DNA from: Sphingobacteriaceae bacterium | GTDB lineage: Bacteria > Bacteroidota > Bacteroidia > Sphingobacteriales > Sphingobacteriaceae | NCBI GenBank assembly: GCA_025450155.1 | Contig: JANWIB010000014.1 | Location: 1-16,360, forward strand | Reading direction: 5' to 3' | Length of the DNA stretch: 16,360 nt | Shown here: positions 1 to 7,005 of the stretch, piece by piece | Layout of the letters: each line of letters opens with the position of its first letter | Numbering within the stretch: position 1 is the first letter of the stretch | Notes under the pieces: generated by a model | The model's database searches: none | Seen by the model: only the letters and a program-made list of their open reading frames with translations | Told to the model about the DNA's origin: nothing | Translations under genes and position numbers: made by a program

Positions 1-461
1 TCGAGCAAACCCATGTAGAATTGGAAAAACAATTAGCCTTTTTGCCCAGAAAAGACATTGCCGCCAAAGCTTTGCAAAATTCTTATGCCATTGTAGTCGG
101 AAGTTTAGAAGAAGCGATTACCTTCAGCAATGCATATGCTCCCGAGCACTTGATAGTAGCTATCTCCAACTGGCAATCGCTGGCTGAAAAAATAAGTAAT
201 GCCGGTTCGGTATTTTTAGGCAATTATACCCCCGAAAGTGCGGGAGATTATGCTTCGGGGACGAATCACACGCTTCCAACCAGTGCTTATGCCCGTTCCT
301 ATTCCGGCGTATCGGTAGATTCTTTTGTAAAGAAGATTACCTTTCAGCACATCACCGAACAAGGGATCAGAAATTTAGGCCCTACAGTAGAAATTTTGGC
401 GGAATTAGAGGGTTTAGAAGGGCATAAAAATGCAGTTAGTGTTCGTTTAGAATCAAATTAA
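1..461 (+). CDS. hisD: Histidinol dehydrogenase, C-terminal part (5' end outside window)
   Basis: HisD carries out the last two steps of histidine synthesis, NAD-dependent oxidation of L-histidinol to L-histidine, as a zinc-dependent homodimer in the cytoplasm. The frame is open from base 3, so the gene begins upstream; about the last 152 residues are visible. Seen directly: APEHL at about 138-152, which holds the catalytic Glu-His pair (E. coli E326/H327); GDYASGTNHTLPT at about 243-281, whose first Asp is the zinc ligand (E. coli D360); and GHKNAVSVR near the end, with the zinc-ligand His (E. coli H419). The C-terminus is intact and ends with TAA. hisC follows after 12 bases, so the two are cotranscribed. 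In this phylum hisG normally lies directly upstream. The identification is secure; only the missing N-terminus limits it. Confidence 0.97.
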   Translation, partial: EQTHVELEKQLAFLPRKDIAAKALQNSYAIVVGSLEEAITFSNAYAPEHLIVAISNWQSLAEKISNAGSVFLGNYTPESAGDYASGTNHTLPTSAYARSYSGVSVDSFVKKITFQHITEQGIRNLGPTVEILAELEGLEGHKNAVSVRLESN

Positions 462-473
462 AAGTCTATCGAA

Positions 474-1520
474 ATGAATTTTGATTTAAATAAACTCCTT
501 AGAGAAAATATAAAAAACCTGGTTCCTTATTCCTCCGCAAGAGATGAATTTAAAGGAGAAGCTTCTATCTTCTTAGATGCGAATGAAAACGCCTTTGGCT
601 CTCCTATTGATGAAGATTACAACCGCTATCCTGATCCATTGCAATTAAATGTAAAGCAGAAAATCAGCCAGATAAAAGGAGTGCCTCCAAGAAATATCTT
701 TTTAGGCAACGGCAGCGATGAAGCCATTGATATCCTGTTTCGTGCTTTTTGCAGGCCCGGAATTGATAATGTCATCCTGCTTCCTCCAACCTATGGCATG
801 TATGAGGTATCCGCCCATATCAATGATGTCGAAATTCGTAAAGTACCCCTCACACCAACTTATCAGCTAAATCTGGAAGGCATTGCCGAAGCCATTGATG
901 AAAATACCAAACTGATTTTTATATGCTCACCAAATAACCCTACCGGAAACTCCATGAATCGCGAAGCCGTGGAAACCATTTTGACTAACTTTCAGGGTTT
1001 GGTGGTTATAGATGAAGCTTATATCAATTATTCCCGTCAAAAAACCTTTATCCAAGAATTGACTGAATATAGCAACCTGGTGGTAATGCAAACCTTGTCA
1101 AAAGCTTGGGGATTGGCTGGATTACGCATAGGAATGGCCTTTGCCAGCGAAGAAATCATCGAAGTTTTTAATAAAGTTAAGCCTCCTTATAATATTAACC
1201 AGGCATCGCAGCAACTATGCTTAAAGGCATTAGAACAGGTAGACATTGTTAATGCCTGGATTAAAGAAACTTTGGTGGAACGTGATAAATTAGTTTTAGG
1301 ATTAAAACATTTTGATTTCGTACTGGATATTCACCCTTCTGATGCTAATTTCATTCTGGTAAAAACAACAAATCCAGTTAAAATTTATACTTTCTTAGTA
1401 GAAAAAGGCATTATTGTTCGAGACCGGTCCAAAGTAGACTTATGCGAAGGGTGTTTACGCATCACTATTGGAACATCGGAAGAAAATCGGCAGTTAATAG
1501 AAACGTTAGAGAAGTATTAA
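474..1520 (+). CDS. hisC: Histidinol-phosphate aminotransferase
   Basis: HisC transfers an amino group from glutamate to imidazole-acetol phosphate, giving L-histidinol phosphate; it is a PLP-dependent fold-type I enzyme. The protein has 348 residues, a normal length. Seen directly: the N-terminal substrate-binding stretch LDANENAFG at 34-42, SPNNPTG at 152-158, VVIDEAY at 177-183 with the Asp that contacts the PLP ring nitrogen, the PLP-anchoring lysine K210 in SKAWGLAGLR, and the C-terminal LRITIG with the carboxylate-binding arginine R329. The ATG at 474 gives the family's usual N-terminus and lies 12 bases after hisD. hisB starts 21 bases downstream. All key residues are present and nothing is unusual. 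Confidence 0.97.
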   Translation: MNFDLNKLLRENIKNLVPYSSARDEFKGEASIFLDANENAFGSPIDEDYNRYPDPLQLNVKQKISQIKGVPPRNIFLGNGSDEAIDILFRAFCRPGIDNVILLPPTYGMYEVSAHINDVEIRKVPLTPTYQLNLEGIAEAIDENTKLIFICSPNNPTGNSMNREAVETILTNFQGLVVIDEAYINYSRQKTFIQELTEYSNLVVMQTLSKAWGLAGLRIGMAFASEEIIEVFNKVKPPYNINQASQQLCLKALEQVDIVNAWIKETLVERDKLVLGLKHFDFVLDIHPSDANFILVKTTNPVKIYTFLVEKGIIVRDRSKVDLCEGCLRITIGTSEENRQLIETLEKY

Positions 1521-1541
1521 AAATAACACATTGCACCAACG

Positions 1542-2720
1542 ATGAGAGAATCGGATAAAACAGAAGATATTTTACAAAAAACAGGGCAAAAAGTGCTCTT
1601 TATAGATCGTGACGGGACACTGGTGCTTGAACCGGAAGATTACCAGGTAGACTCTTTTGCCAAGCTGAAATTTTACCCGGAAGTTTTTCAATACCTAAGT
1701 AAAATAGCTCACGAATTAGATTATGAATTGGTGATGGTAACCAATCAGGATGGCTTGGGGACAGATTCGCACCCCGAAGAAAACTTTTGGCCGGTACATC
1801 ATTTTATTATAGCAGCTTTTGAAAACGAAGGTGTTTTTTTTAAGGAAGTTATTATTGATAAAACCTTCGCTCATGAAAACGCCCCCACCAGAAAACCGGG
1901 TACAGCTTTATTACAAGCCTATTTAGATACCCATCAGTATGACTTAGCTCATTCTTTCGTAATCGGCGACCGAATTACTGACGTGGTGCTGGCAAAAAAT
2001 CTGGGGTCGAAGGCCATATGGTTAAAACAAGATGCCAACCTCGGAGCAGATGAAATAAATGAACAAAAGGCGGAGTTAAAAGAATATATTGCCTTGGATA
2101 CACCCAACTGGAAGGCCATTTATGAATTTCTGAAGGTTGGAAAAAGAGAAATTGAACACCGCCGAACCACTAAAGAAACAGACATCTACATTAAACTGAA
2201 TCTTGATGGAAAAGGTGATGCAAACATCGCAACAGGCTTACACTTTTTCGATCACATGCTCGATCAGATAGCTCGTCACGGAAGCATAGATTTGACCATA
2301 CAGGCAAAAGGCGATTTACATATTGATGAGCACCACACCATCGAAGATACCGGAATTGCTCTTGGCGAAGCCTTTCTTAAAGCCTTAGGTAATAAAAGAG
2401 GAATTGAACGCTATGGTTTTTGCCTTCCGATGGACGACTGTTTAGCTCAGGTTGCTCTTGATTTTGGAGGAAGAAACTGGCTAGTTTGGGATGCTGAATT
2501 TAAACGTGAAAAAATTGGCGAAATGCCTACAGAAATGTTTCCTCACTTTTTCAAATCATTCAGCGATGCGGCAAAATGCAACCTGAATATTAAAGCCGAA
2601 GGCCAGAATGAGCACCACAAGATAGAAGCCATATTTAAAGCCTTTGCCAAATCCATTAAAATGGCTGCAAAACGGGATATAAACAATAGAGCTTTACCCA
2701 GTACAAAAGGGGTGATATAG
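1542..2720 (+). CDS. hisB: Bifunctional histidinol-phosphatase / imidazoleglycerol-phosphate dehydratase
   Basis: This fusion catalyses two steps: dehydration of imidazoleglycerol phosphate (C-terminal half) and dephosphorylation of histidinol phosphate (N-terminal half). Residues about 17-195 form a HAD phosphatase with DRDGT (nucleophile D22, acid/base D24), TNQD at 67-70, the lysine of RKP (K118) and IGDR at 141-144. Residues about 205-392 form the manganese-binding dehydratase with FFDHMLDQ (235-242), DEHHTIED (262-269) and NEHHKIE (356-362). The four-ligand zinc loop of E. coli HisB (CPH...CxC before RKP) is replaced by a stretch without any cysteine (about 106-116). I recall Bacteroides HisB being similar, so this may be a lineage trait. 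The first ~15 residues before the HAD core are weakly supported. The T8 run at 1834-1841 is in frame, and the gene is intact. Confidence 0.96.
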   Translation: MRESDKTEDILQKTGQKVLFIDRDGTLVLEPEDYQVDSFAKLKFYPEVFQYLSKIAHELDYELVMVTNQDGLGTDSHPEENFWPVHHFIIAAFENEGVFFKEVIIDKTFAHENAPTRKPGTALLQAYLDTHQYDLAHSFVIGDRITDVVLAKNLGSKAIWLKQDANLGADEINEQKAELKEYIALDTPNWKAIYEFLKVGKREIEHRRTTKETDIYIKLNLDGKGDANIATGLHFFDHMLDQIARHGSIDLTIQAKGDLHIDEHHTIEDTGIALGEAFLKALGNKRGIERYGFCLPMDDCLAQVALDFGGRNWLVWDAEFKREKIGEMPTEMFPHFFKSFSDAAKCNLNIKAEGQNEHHKIEAIFKAFAKSIKMAAKRDINNRALPSTKGVI

Positions 2721-2725
2721 AGAGA

Positions 2726-2759
2726 CAAGAATCAAGAAATAAGAAAAATTTTGATTCTT
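2726..2759 (+). repeat. Heptanucleotide repeat and hairpin in the hisB-hisH spacer
   Basis: The 51-base spacer holds three consecutive 7-mers, CAAGAAT (2726-2732), CAAGAAA (2733-2739) and TAAGAAA (2740-2746). The 9-base arm AAGAATCAA (2727-2735) is exactly complementary to TTGATTCTT (2751-2759), with a 15-base loop. The arms contain few G:C pairs and no T-run follows, so the hairpin does not look like a terminator; it could stabilise or slow the his mRNA between cistrons. It is one of the few clear gaps in an otherwise tight operon. The repeat and pairing are seen directly; any function is inference. Confidence 0.6.
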
Positions 2760-2771
2760 CATAGCAATAGT

Positions 2772-3368
2772 ATGATAGGAATTGTAAACTACGGAGCTGG
2801 AAACATTTTCTCATTAACTGCCGCATTAGACCGGCAGGGCATTTTGTATGGAATGATTGATACCGTAGCGGATTTTGATCATTACGACCGTTATATTATT
2901 CCTGGTGTTGGCCATGCCGGCACAGCCATGCAAAAACTCCAGGAGAAGGGCTTTGTACCCATCATCAAATCCTTAAAAAAACCCGTGCTTGGTATTTGCG
3001 TGGGCATGCAATTGCTCACTTCATTCTCAGAAGAAGGAAATGCTACACTGACAAGTATTATACCTATGGACACCCTGCACTTTAACACAGAACATTTAAA
3101 ACTAAAAGTACCGCATATGGGTTGGAATAAAGTAAGATTAGAAACAGAAAATGAATTATTTAAGAACATTGAAACCCATTCGTTCTTTTATTTTGTCCAT
3201 TCTTATTTTATAGAATTTAATCCTAATTTTACTATTGCTTCAGCCAATTACGGAATAAAATTTTCCGCGGCAGTTAAAAGAGATAATTACTATGGTGTTC
3301 AATTCCATCCTGAAAAATCAGGTGGAGCAGGTGAGCAGCTATTAAAGAACTTTACATACTTAAATTAA
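2772..3368 (+). CDS. hisH: Imidazole glycerol phosphate synthase, glutaminase subunit
   Basis: HisH is the class I glutamine amidotransferase subunit of IGP synthase: it hydrolyses glutamine and channels ammonia to HisF. I chose the ATG at 2772 (198 residues) because MIGIVNYGAGN is the usual N-terminus. An upstream in-frame TTG at 2751 would add seven unconserved residues and lies in the right arm of the spacer hairpin. Seen directly: the oxyanion/PGVG region at 44-47, the nucleophile C76 in GICVGMQ, and the catalytic pair H179 and E181 in VQFHPEKSG, so the Cys-His-Glu triad is complete. The stop codon abuts the hisA ATG directly (TAAATG), which suggests translational coupling. Its partner hisF is one gene further on. 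Confidence 0.97.
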   Translation: MIGIVNYGAGNIFSLTAALDRQGILYGMIDTVADFDHYDRYIIPGVGHAGTAMQKLQEKGFVPIIKSLKKPVLGICVGMQLLTSFSEEGNATLTSIIPMDTLHFNTEHLKLKVPHMGWNKVRLETENELFKNIETHSFFYFVHSYFIEFNPNFTIASANYGIKFSAAVKRDNYYGVQFHPEKSGGAGEQLLKNFTYLN

Positions 3369-4118
3369 ATGTATATCATTCCGGCTATTGACATTCTGGA
3401 CCGAAAAGTTGTCCGTTTACGTGAAGGCGATTACGAACAGGCAACATTTTATGATGTTACCCTGGAAGAAATGATGGAAAAGTATCAGTCAAATGGCACT
3501 GAATTTATCCATATTATTGACCTAAATGGGGCTAAAGGTGATTTTAGTAATCAGTACTACCTGTTTGACGTTATCCAAAAAACCGACATGAAAGTGCAGT
3601 ATGGTGGTGGCGTAAGAAGTATCGACAAAGTAAAAGAATTGCTGGATTCTGGCATTCACCGTGTTATTGTTGGCACACAGGCTATTACTAATCCTCATTT
3701 TCTTACCGAATTGAGTAGCGAAGTTTGCGGAAAAGAAAAATGCTCAGACCAGGTAGTGATTGCAATTGATGTACTGGATGAAGTGATTAAATATTCGGGG
3801 TGGATGGAGAGCTCTCCCATTAAACTCATGGACTACGTGGATCGTTGTTTATCTTTGGGGTTTTTCAGGTTTCTTTGTACAGACATTGACAAAGATGGGA
3901 AACTTGGCGGTGCAGGCATAACGCTATATAAAAAACTATTAGATCATTCTCCTTTTATCAAACTCATTGCTTCGGGTGGGATCAGCTCTATGGAGGATAT
4001 AAAAAATCTCCAGAAAATAAAAGTTGAAGCCTGCGTAGTAGGCAAGGCCATTTACGAAGGCCGTATTTCTATTGAAGAAATCCAGGATTGGAATCTGAAG
4101 GCATTGATTTCATTTTAA
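3369..4118 (+). CDS. hisA: ProFAR isomerase (phosphoribosyl-formimino-AICAR-phosphate isomerase)
   Basis: HisA catalyses the Amadori rearrangement of ProFAR to PRFAR, the substrate of HisH-HisF. It is a single (beta/alpha)8 barrel of 249 residues, the normal size. Seen directly: IPAIDILDRKVVRL at 4-17 with the catalytic Asp D8, YGGGVRS at 78-84, the second catalytic Asp D134 in VIAIDV, the TDIDKDG loop at 171-177, and the phosphate-binding ASGGIS at 201-206 near VVGKAIYEG. Like HisF it shows the half-barrel duplication typical of this pair. The ATG touches the hisH stop codon. A 75-base gap without a supported gene separates it from hisF; that gap contains only a 10-bp palindrome (4143-4152). 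Confidence 0.96.
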   Translation: MYIIPAIDILDRKVVRLREGDYEQATFYDVTLEEMMEKYQSNGTEFIHIIDLNGAKGDFSNQYYLFDVIQKTDMKVQYGGGVRSIDKVKELLDSGIHRVIVGTQAITNPHFLTELSSEVCGKEKCSDQVVIAIDVLDEVIKYSGWMESSPIKLMDYVDRCLSLGFFRFLCTDIDKDGKLGGAGITLYKKLLDHSPFIKLIASGGISSMEDIKNLQKIKVEACVVGKAIYEGRISIEEIQDWNLKALISF

Positions 4119-4193
4119 ACTCCTAAAGAGGCTTTTATCTCAAATCATGATTAAGTATCTCTATAACAACGCAGCCTTCAAAAATTAAAAATC

Positions 4194-5006
4194 TTGAACT
4201 CCATTAAAAATACATTTTCATCTGTACCTTTAGAAGTAGAGGAGCGAAACACTTTCGCTAAGCGAATAATTCCTTGCCTCGATGTTAAAGATGGGCGAAC
4301 TGTAAAAGGCGTAAATTTTGTTAATTTACGAGATGCTGGCGACCCTGTAGAACTGGCTTGGCAATATTCGCAACAAGGAGCTGATGAACTGATTTTCTTA
4401 GACATCACTGCCACTCACGAACGCCGAAAGACCATGATTGAACTGGTGAAATCGGTAGCACGCCAAATCAACATCCCTTTCACCATTGGCGGCGGTATTA
4501 ATGAACTAACCGATGCCGATGCCCTGCTTAATGCCGGAGCCGACAAAATTTCTATCAATTCGGCAGCTGTCAGAAATCCGGCATTCATCAACCAACTTGC
4601 CGAAGCGTTCGGTAAACAGTTTGTTGTAGTGGCTGTAGACACAAAAAACAATTCAGAAAAAAACATCGTGTTTCTTAATGGTGGTCGAATTGCTACCGGG
4701 CTTGAAACAGAACAGTGGATCAAAGAAGCCGAAGACCGAGGAGCAGGTGAAATTCTATTGACCTCTATGGATCATGATGGAACCCAAAATGGCTTCGATT
4801 GCGATCTTTTAAAAGAAATAAATGATAATCTTTCCATTCCTCTTATTGCATCAGGAGGAGCCGGGGCAATCCAACATTTTATTGATGTATTTCAACAAAG
4901 CAATGTAGATGCCGCATTAGCCGCTTCCGTTTTCCATTATGGCGAAATCCGGATACCTTTATTGAAGGAAGAATTAAAAAGAAATAAGGTTGAAGTGAGG
5001 TTATAA
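4194..5006 (+). CDS. hisF: Imidazole glycerol phosphate synthase, cyclase subunit (TTG start)
   Basis: HisF uses ammonia from HisH to convert PRFAR to imidazoleglycerol phosphate and AICAR, linking histidine to purine synthesis. The barrel is complete: catalytic D30 in IPCLDVKDGR, TIGGGI at 97-102, catalytic D149 in VVAVDT, TSMDHDGT at 190-197, IASGGAG at 218-224, and FHYGEI at 247-252. Homologues usually start M-L-A/T-KRIIPCLD. Here the matching codons are ACT TTC, and no ATG or GTG exists in frame upstream of AKRIIP. The first usable start after the upstream in-frame TAA (4164-4166) is TTG at 4194, giving about 20 extra N-terminal residues (270 in total). The hairpin AGCGAAA-CAC-TTTCGCT (4243-4259) covers the usual start region. 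The function is secure; the start is inferred by elimination. Confidence 0.94.
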   Translation: MNSIKNTFSSVPLEVEERNTFAKRIIPCLDVKDGRTVKGVNFVNLRDAGDPVELAWQYSQQGADELIFLDITATHERRKTMIELVKSVARQINIPFTIGGGINELTDADALLNAGADKISINSAAVRNPAFINQLAEAFGKQFVVVAVDTKNNSEKNIVFLNGGRIATGLETEQWIKEAEDRGAGEILLTSMDHDGTQNGFDCDLLKEINDNLSIPLIASGGAGAIQHFIDVFQQSNVDAALAASVFHYGEIRIPLLKEELKRNKVEVRL

Positions 5007-5010
5007 CTGT

Positions 5011-5532
5011 ATGCTCATCCAAATCGAGACCCCAAGAATTTTACTCAGGCAGTTTCAAGAAGAAGATGCCCAGAATATGTTTGAGCTCAATAATGATTGG
5101 GACGTTTTAAAATATACGGGGGATAAACCCTTTGATACTGTAAATGAAGCATTAGAATTCATAAAGTGTTATGACCAGTATCAAAAGTATGGCATGGGGC
5201 GTCTTAGTATACTCTCCAAAGAAAGTGGAGAATACTTGGGCTGGTGTGGGCTAAAGTATCAACCGGAAAAAAATGAAGTTGATTTAGGATATCGTTTACA
5301 TAAACGCCATTGGGGTAAGGGCTACGCTACCGAATCTGCCTTAGTAAGCTTGGCTTATGGTTTTGAACAATTAAATTTAGACGAAATTTTTGCCAGAGCG
5401 ATGAAAGAAAACCTAGCTTCTATCCGGGTTTTTGAAAAAATTGGAATGACATATCATCATGACGACACCTGCCATGAGGAAGCAGCAGTAGTTTACGCTA
5501 TGAACAACAAAGAATGGAATACGCTAAAATGA
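5011..5532 (+). CDS. GNAT-family N-acetyltransferase (RimJ/RimL-like)
   Basis: This 173-residue protein resembles the Acetyltransf_3 branch of the GNAT superfamily, enzymes that move an acetyl group from acetyl-CoA to a primary amine. Seen directly: the opening TPRILLRQFQEEDA (7-20), typical of the RimJ/RimL type; LGWCGL near 76-81 as a central strand; the acetyl-CoA pyrophosphate loop in RHWGKGYA (99-106); and NLASIRVFEKIGM (134-146), the usual C-terminal motif. The substrate cannot be told from sequence, and nothing ties it to histidine synthesis. It starts 4 bases after hisF and its stop overlaps the next ATG (ATGA), so it is read as part of the his transcript. It may be a passenger inserted between hisF and hisIE. 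Confidence 0.88.
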   Translation: MLIQIETPRILLRQFQEEDAQNMFELNNDWDVLKYTGDKPFDTVNEALEFIKCYDQYQKYGMGRLSILSKESGEYLGWCGLKYQPEKNEVDLGYRLHKRHWGKGYATESALVSLAYGFEQLNLDEIFARAMKENLASIRVFEKIGMTYHHDDTCHEEAAVVYAMNNKEWNTLK

Positions 5533-6344
5533 AAACAATACTCGTCCTCCTTGTCCTTTTAACTCTTCAATCCATTGCCTTTTCCCAAGAACAGGTTTTA
5601 ATACCCTATCGAAAGGGAGAACTCTGGGGTCTGGCTGATGAGAATAAAAAAATCAATGTTGAACCTGCATATGAATATATTGGTTTTCTGCAAGAAGGTT
5701 TAGCAAAAGCTAAAAAAGAAAATACAGGATGGGGTTATATTGATGGAAAGGGAACAGTAAAAATTCCTTTCATGTATTGGGCTGCTGCATCTGATTTTCA
5801 CCATGGGATTGCTCACGTACAGAAACTTCCTAAACAAAGTGGTTACTATATCAATAAAAAAGGCGAAAAAACAACCGATCTTACAATAGATAAACATAAA
5901 AATTATTCAAGAGAGCATCCAGCTGCTTTTTTACGTTTTGTTGATAGTCTTAAGAAAGTATACGATGATGTTGAATATGAATATTATCGATACGAAAACG
6001 ATCCAGGCTTTATTAAAGTCAAAAAAGGCGAAAAGTGGGGATTGTTTCAATACTCAAAAGGACTAATTATTCCTATCGAATACGAAGATATTGGATACAG
6101 AACTAATACAGCTGAATATGCCCACCTATCCAGTTATGGAAATTCCAGTGAAAATAATATTCCGGTAAAGCAAAGTGGTAACTGGGGGATCTACAATATG
6201 AAACAATCAAAATTAATTATTCCCGCCAGGTACAGATCAATTAATAATATTGTAAAAATAAATCATAAAGATTATTTCGAAGTAGAGGTAGCCGCATGGG
6301 TTAGAGGTTATCTTAGAGAAGATGGTGTAGAATTTTTTGAATAA
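5529..6344 (+). CDS. Secreted WG-repeat protein
   Basis: This 271-residue protein has an N-terminal signal peptide (lysine followed by a leucine-rich core, likely cut near residues 19-20 at AFS-Q). The rest consists of WG (KWG) repeats, with Trp-Gly pairs at W33-G34, W68-G69, W170-G171 and W219-G220, each followed by G-x-I/L-I-I/V-P-x-x-Y elements. The family is widespread in Bacteroidota and has no agreed function; surface or periplasmic binding is the usual guess. I chose the ATG at 5529 because it overlaps the preceding TGA and places the signal peptide at the very N-terminus; an ATG at 5514 adds five residues. It sits between hisF and hisIE without any visible metabolic link. hisIE starts 3 bases after its stop. 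Confidence 0.87.
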   Translation: MKTILVLLVLLTLQSIAFSQEQVLIPYRKGELWGLADENKKINVEPAYEYIGFLQEGLAKAKKENTGWGYIDGKGTVKIPFMYWAAASDFHHGIAHVQKLPKQSGYYINKKGEKTTDLTIDKHKNYSREHPAAFLRFVDSLKKVYDDVEYEYYRYENDPGFIKVKKGEKWGLFQYSKGLIIPIEYEDIGYRTNTAEYAHLSSYGNSSENNIPVKQSGNWGIYNMKQSKLIIPARYRSINNIVKINHKDYFEVEVAAWVRGYLREDGVEFFE

Positions 6345-6347
6345 ATT

Positions 6348-6935
6348 ATGAATATCGATTTCAATAAATCAGAGGGTTTAGTCCCCGTTATTATACAAGA
6401 CGAACAAACTTTAGAGGTCCTGATGTTAGGCTATATGAACGAAGAAGCTTACCAAAAAACACATTCAGAAAATAAAGTAACCTTCTTTTCCCGGTCTAAG
6501 AATCGCCTGTGGACCAAAGGCGAAGAAAGCGGCAATGTGTTGCATGTTAAAAATATCGCTGTAGATTGCGATAACGATACCCTGTTAATTAAAGTTCAAG
6601 CCGAAGGGCCAACGTGCCATACTGGTTCCAGAAGTTGTTTTTCAACCGAATACAATCAGAATTTTATTTTTCAGCTTGAACAAATTATTCAAGATCGCTA
6701 CGAAAATCCGGTAGAAGAATCGTATATAAATAAACTACGAAATAACGGATTAAATAAAATTGCACAAAAAGTAGGTGAAGAAGGCGTGGAAACCGTAATC
6801 GCAGCCCTGAACCAAACAGAAGAAGAATTGATTAATGAAGCGTCCGACCTGGTTTTCCACCTGCTTGTTCTGTTAAGAGAGAAAAATATACCTCTTGAAA
6901 CTATTGCTAAAAACCTGGAAAAAAGACACAAATAA
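6348..6935 (+). CDS. hisIE: Bifunctional phosphoribosyl-AMP cyclohydrolase / phosphoribosyl-ATP pyrophosphatase
   Basis: The fusion catalyses the second and third steps of histidine synthesis: PR-ATP to PR-AMP (HisE half), then opening of the adenine ring to ProFAR (HisI half). Residues about 1-105 are HisI, with WTKGEESGN (55-63), the metal-binding aspartates in VDCDNDT (D73, D75, D77) and zinc-type cysteines C74, C90 and C97. Residues about 108-195 are HisE, a MazG-like helical domain with KVGEEGVETVIAA (141-153) and NEASDLVFHLLVLL (163-176). The total of 195 residues is normal for the fusion. It is the final his gene but is separated from hisF by two unrelated genes. No terminator follows at once; the 70-base spacer to the WD40 gene begins with purine-rich degenerate 7-mers. 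Confidence 0.96.
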   Translation: MNIDFNKSEGLVPVIIQDEQTLEVLMLGYMNEEAYQKTHSENKVTFFSRSKNRLWTKGEESGNVLHVKNIAVDCDNDTLLIKVQAEGPTCHTGSRSCFSTEYNQNFIFQLEQIIQDRYENPVEESYINKLRNNGLNKIAQKVGEEGVETVIAALNQTEEELINEASDLVFHLLVLLREKNIPLETIAKNLEKRHK

Positions 6936-7005
6936 GATAAGAATAAAGAAAAAGGATCAAAGACAACTCTCCCCTCTTTCACCTTTATGCTTTTCCTCTA
7001 ACCCT

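Noticed and set aside
1..473. Histidine attenuator leader or T-box
   Set aside because: The operon start lies upstream of the window, so no leader can be assessed here.
2543..2728. Minus-strand open frames inside hisB and similar ones inside hisH, hisF, hisIE, the ABC ATPase, grpE and dnaJ
   Set aside because: They lie opposite or out of frame with strongly recognised genes, have no family resemblance and biased composition; they are shadows of the real coding frames.
4143..4152. 10-bp palindrome AATCATGATT in the hisA-hisF gap
   Set aside because: It is short, isolated and AT-rich, and has no promoter or second copy nearby; chance is a sufficient explanation.
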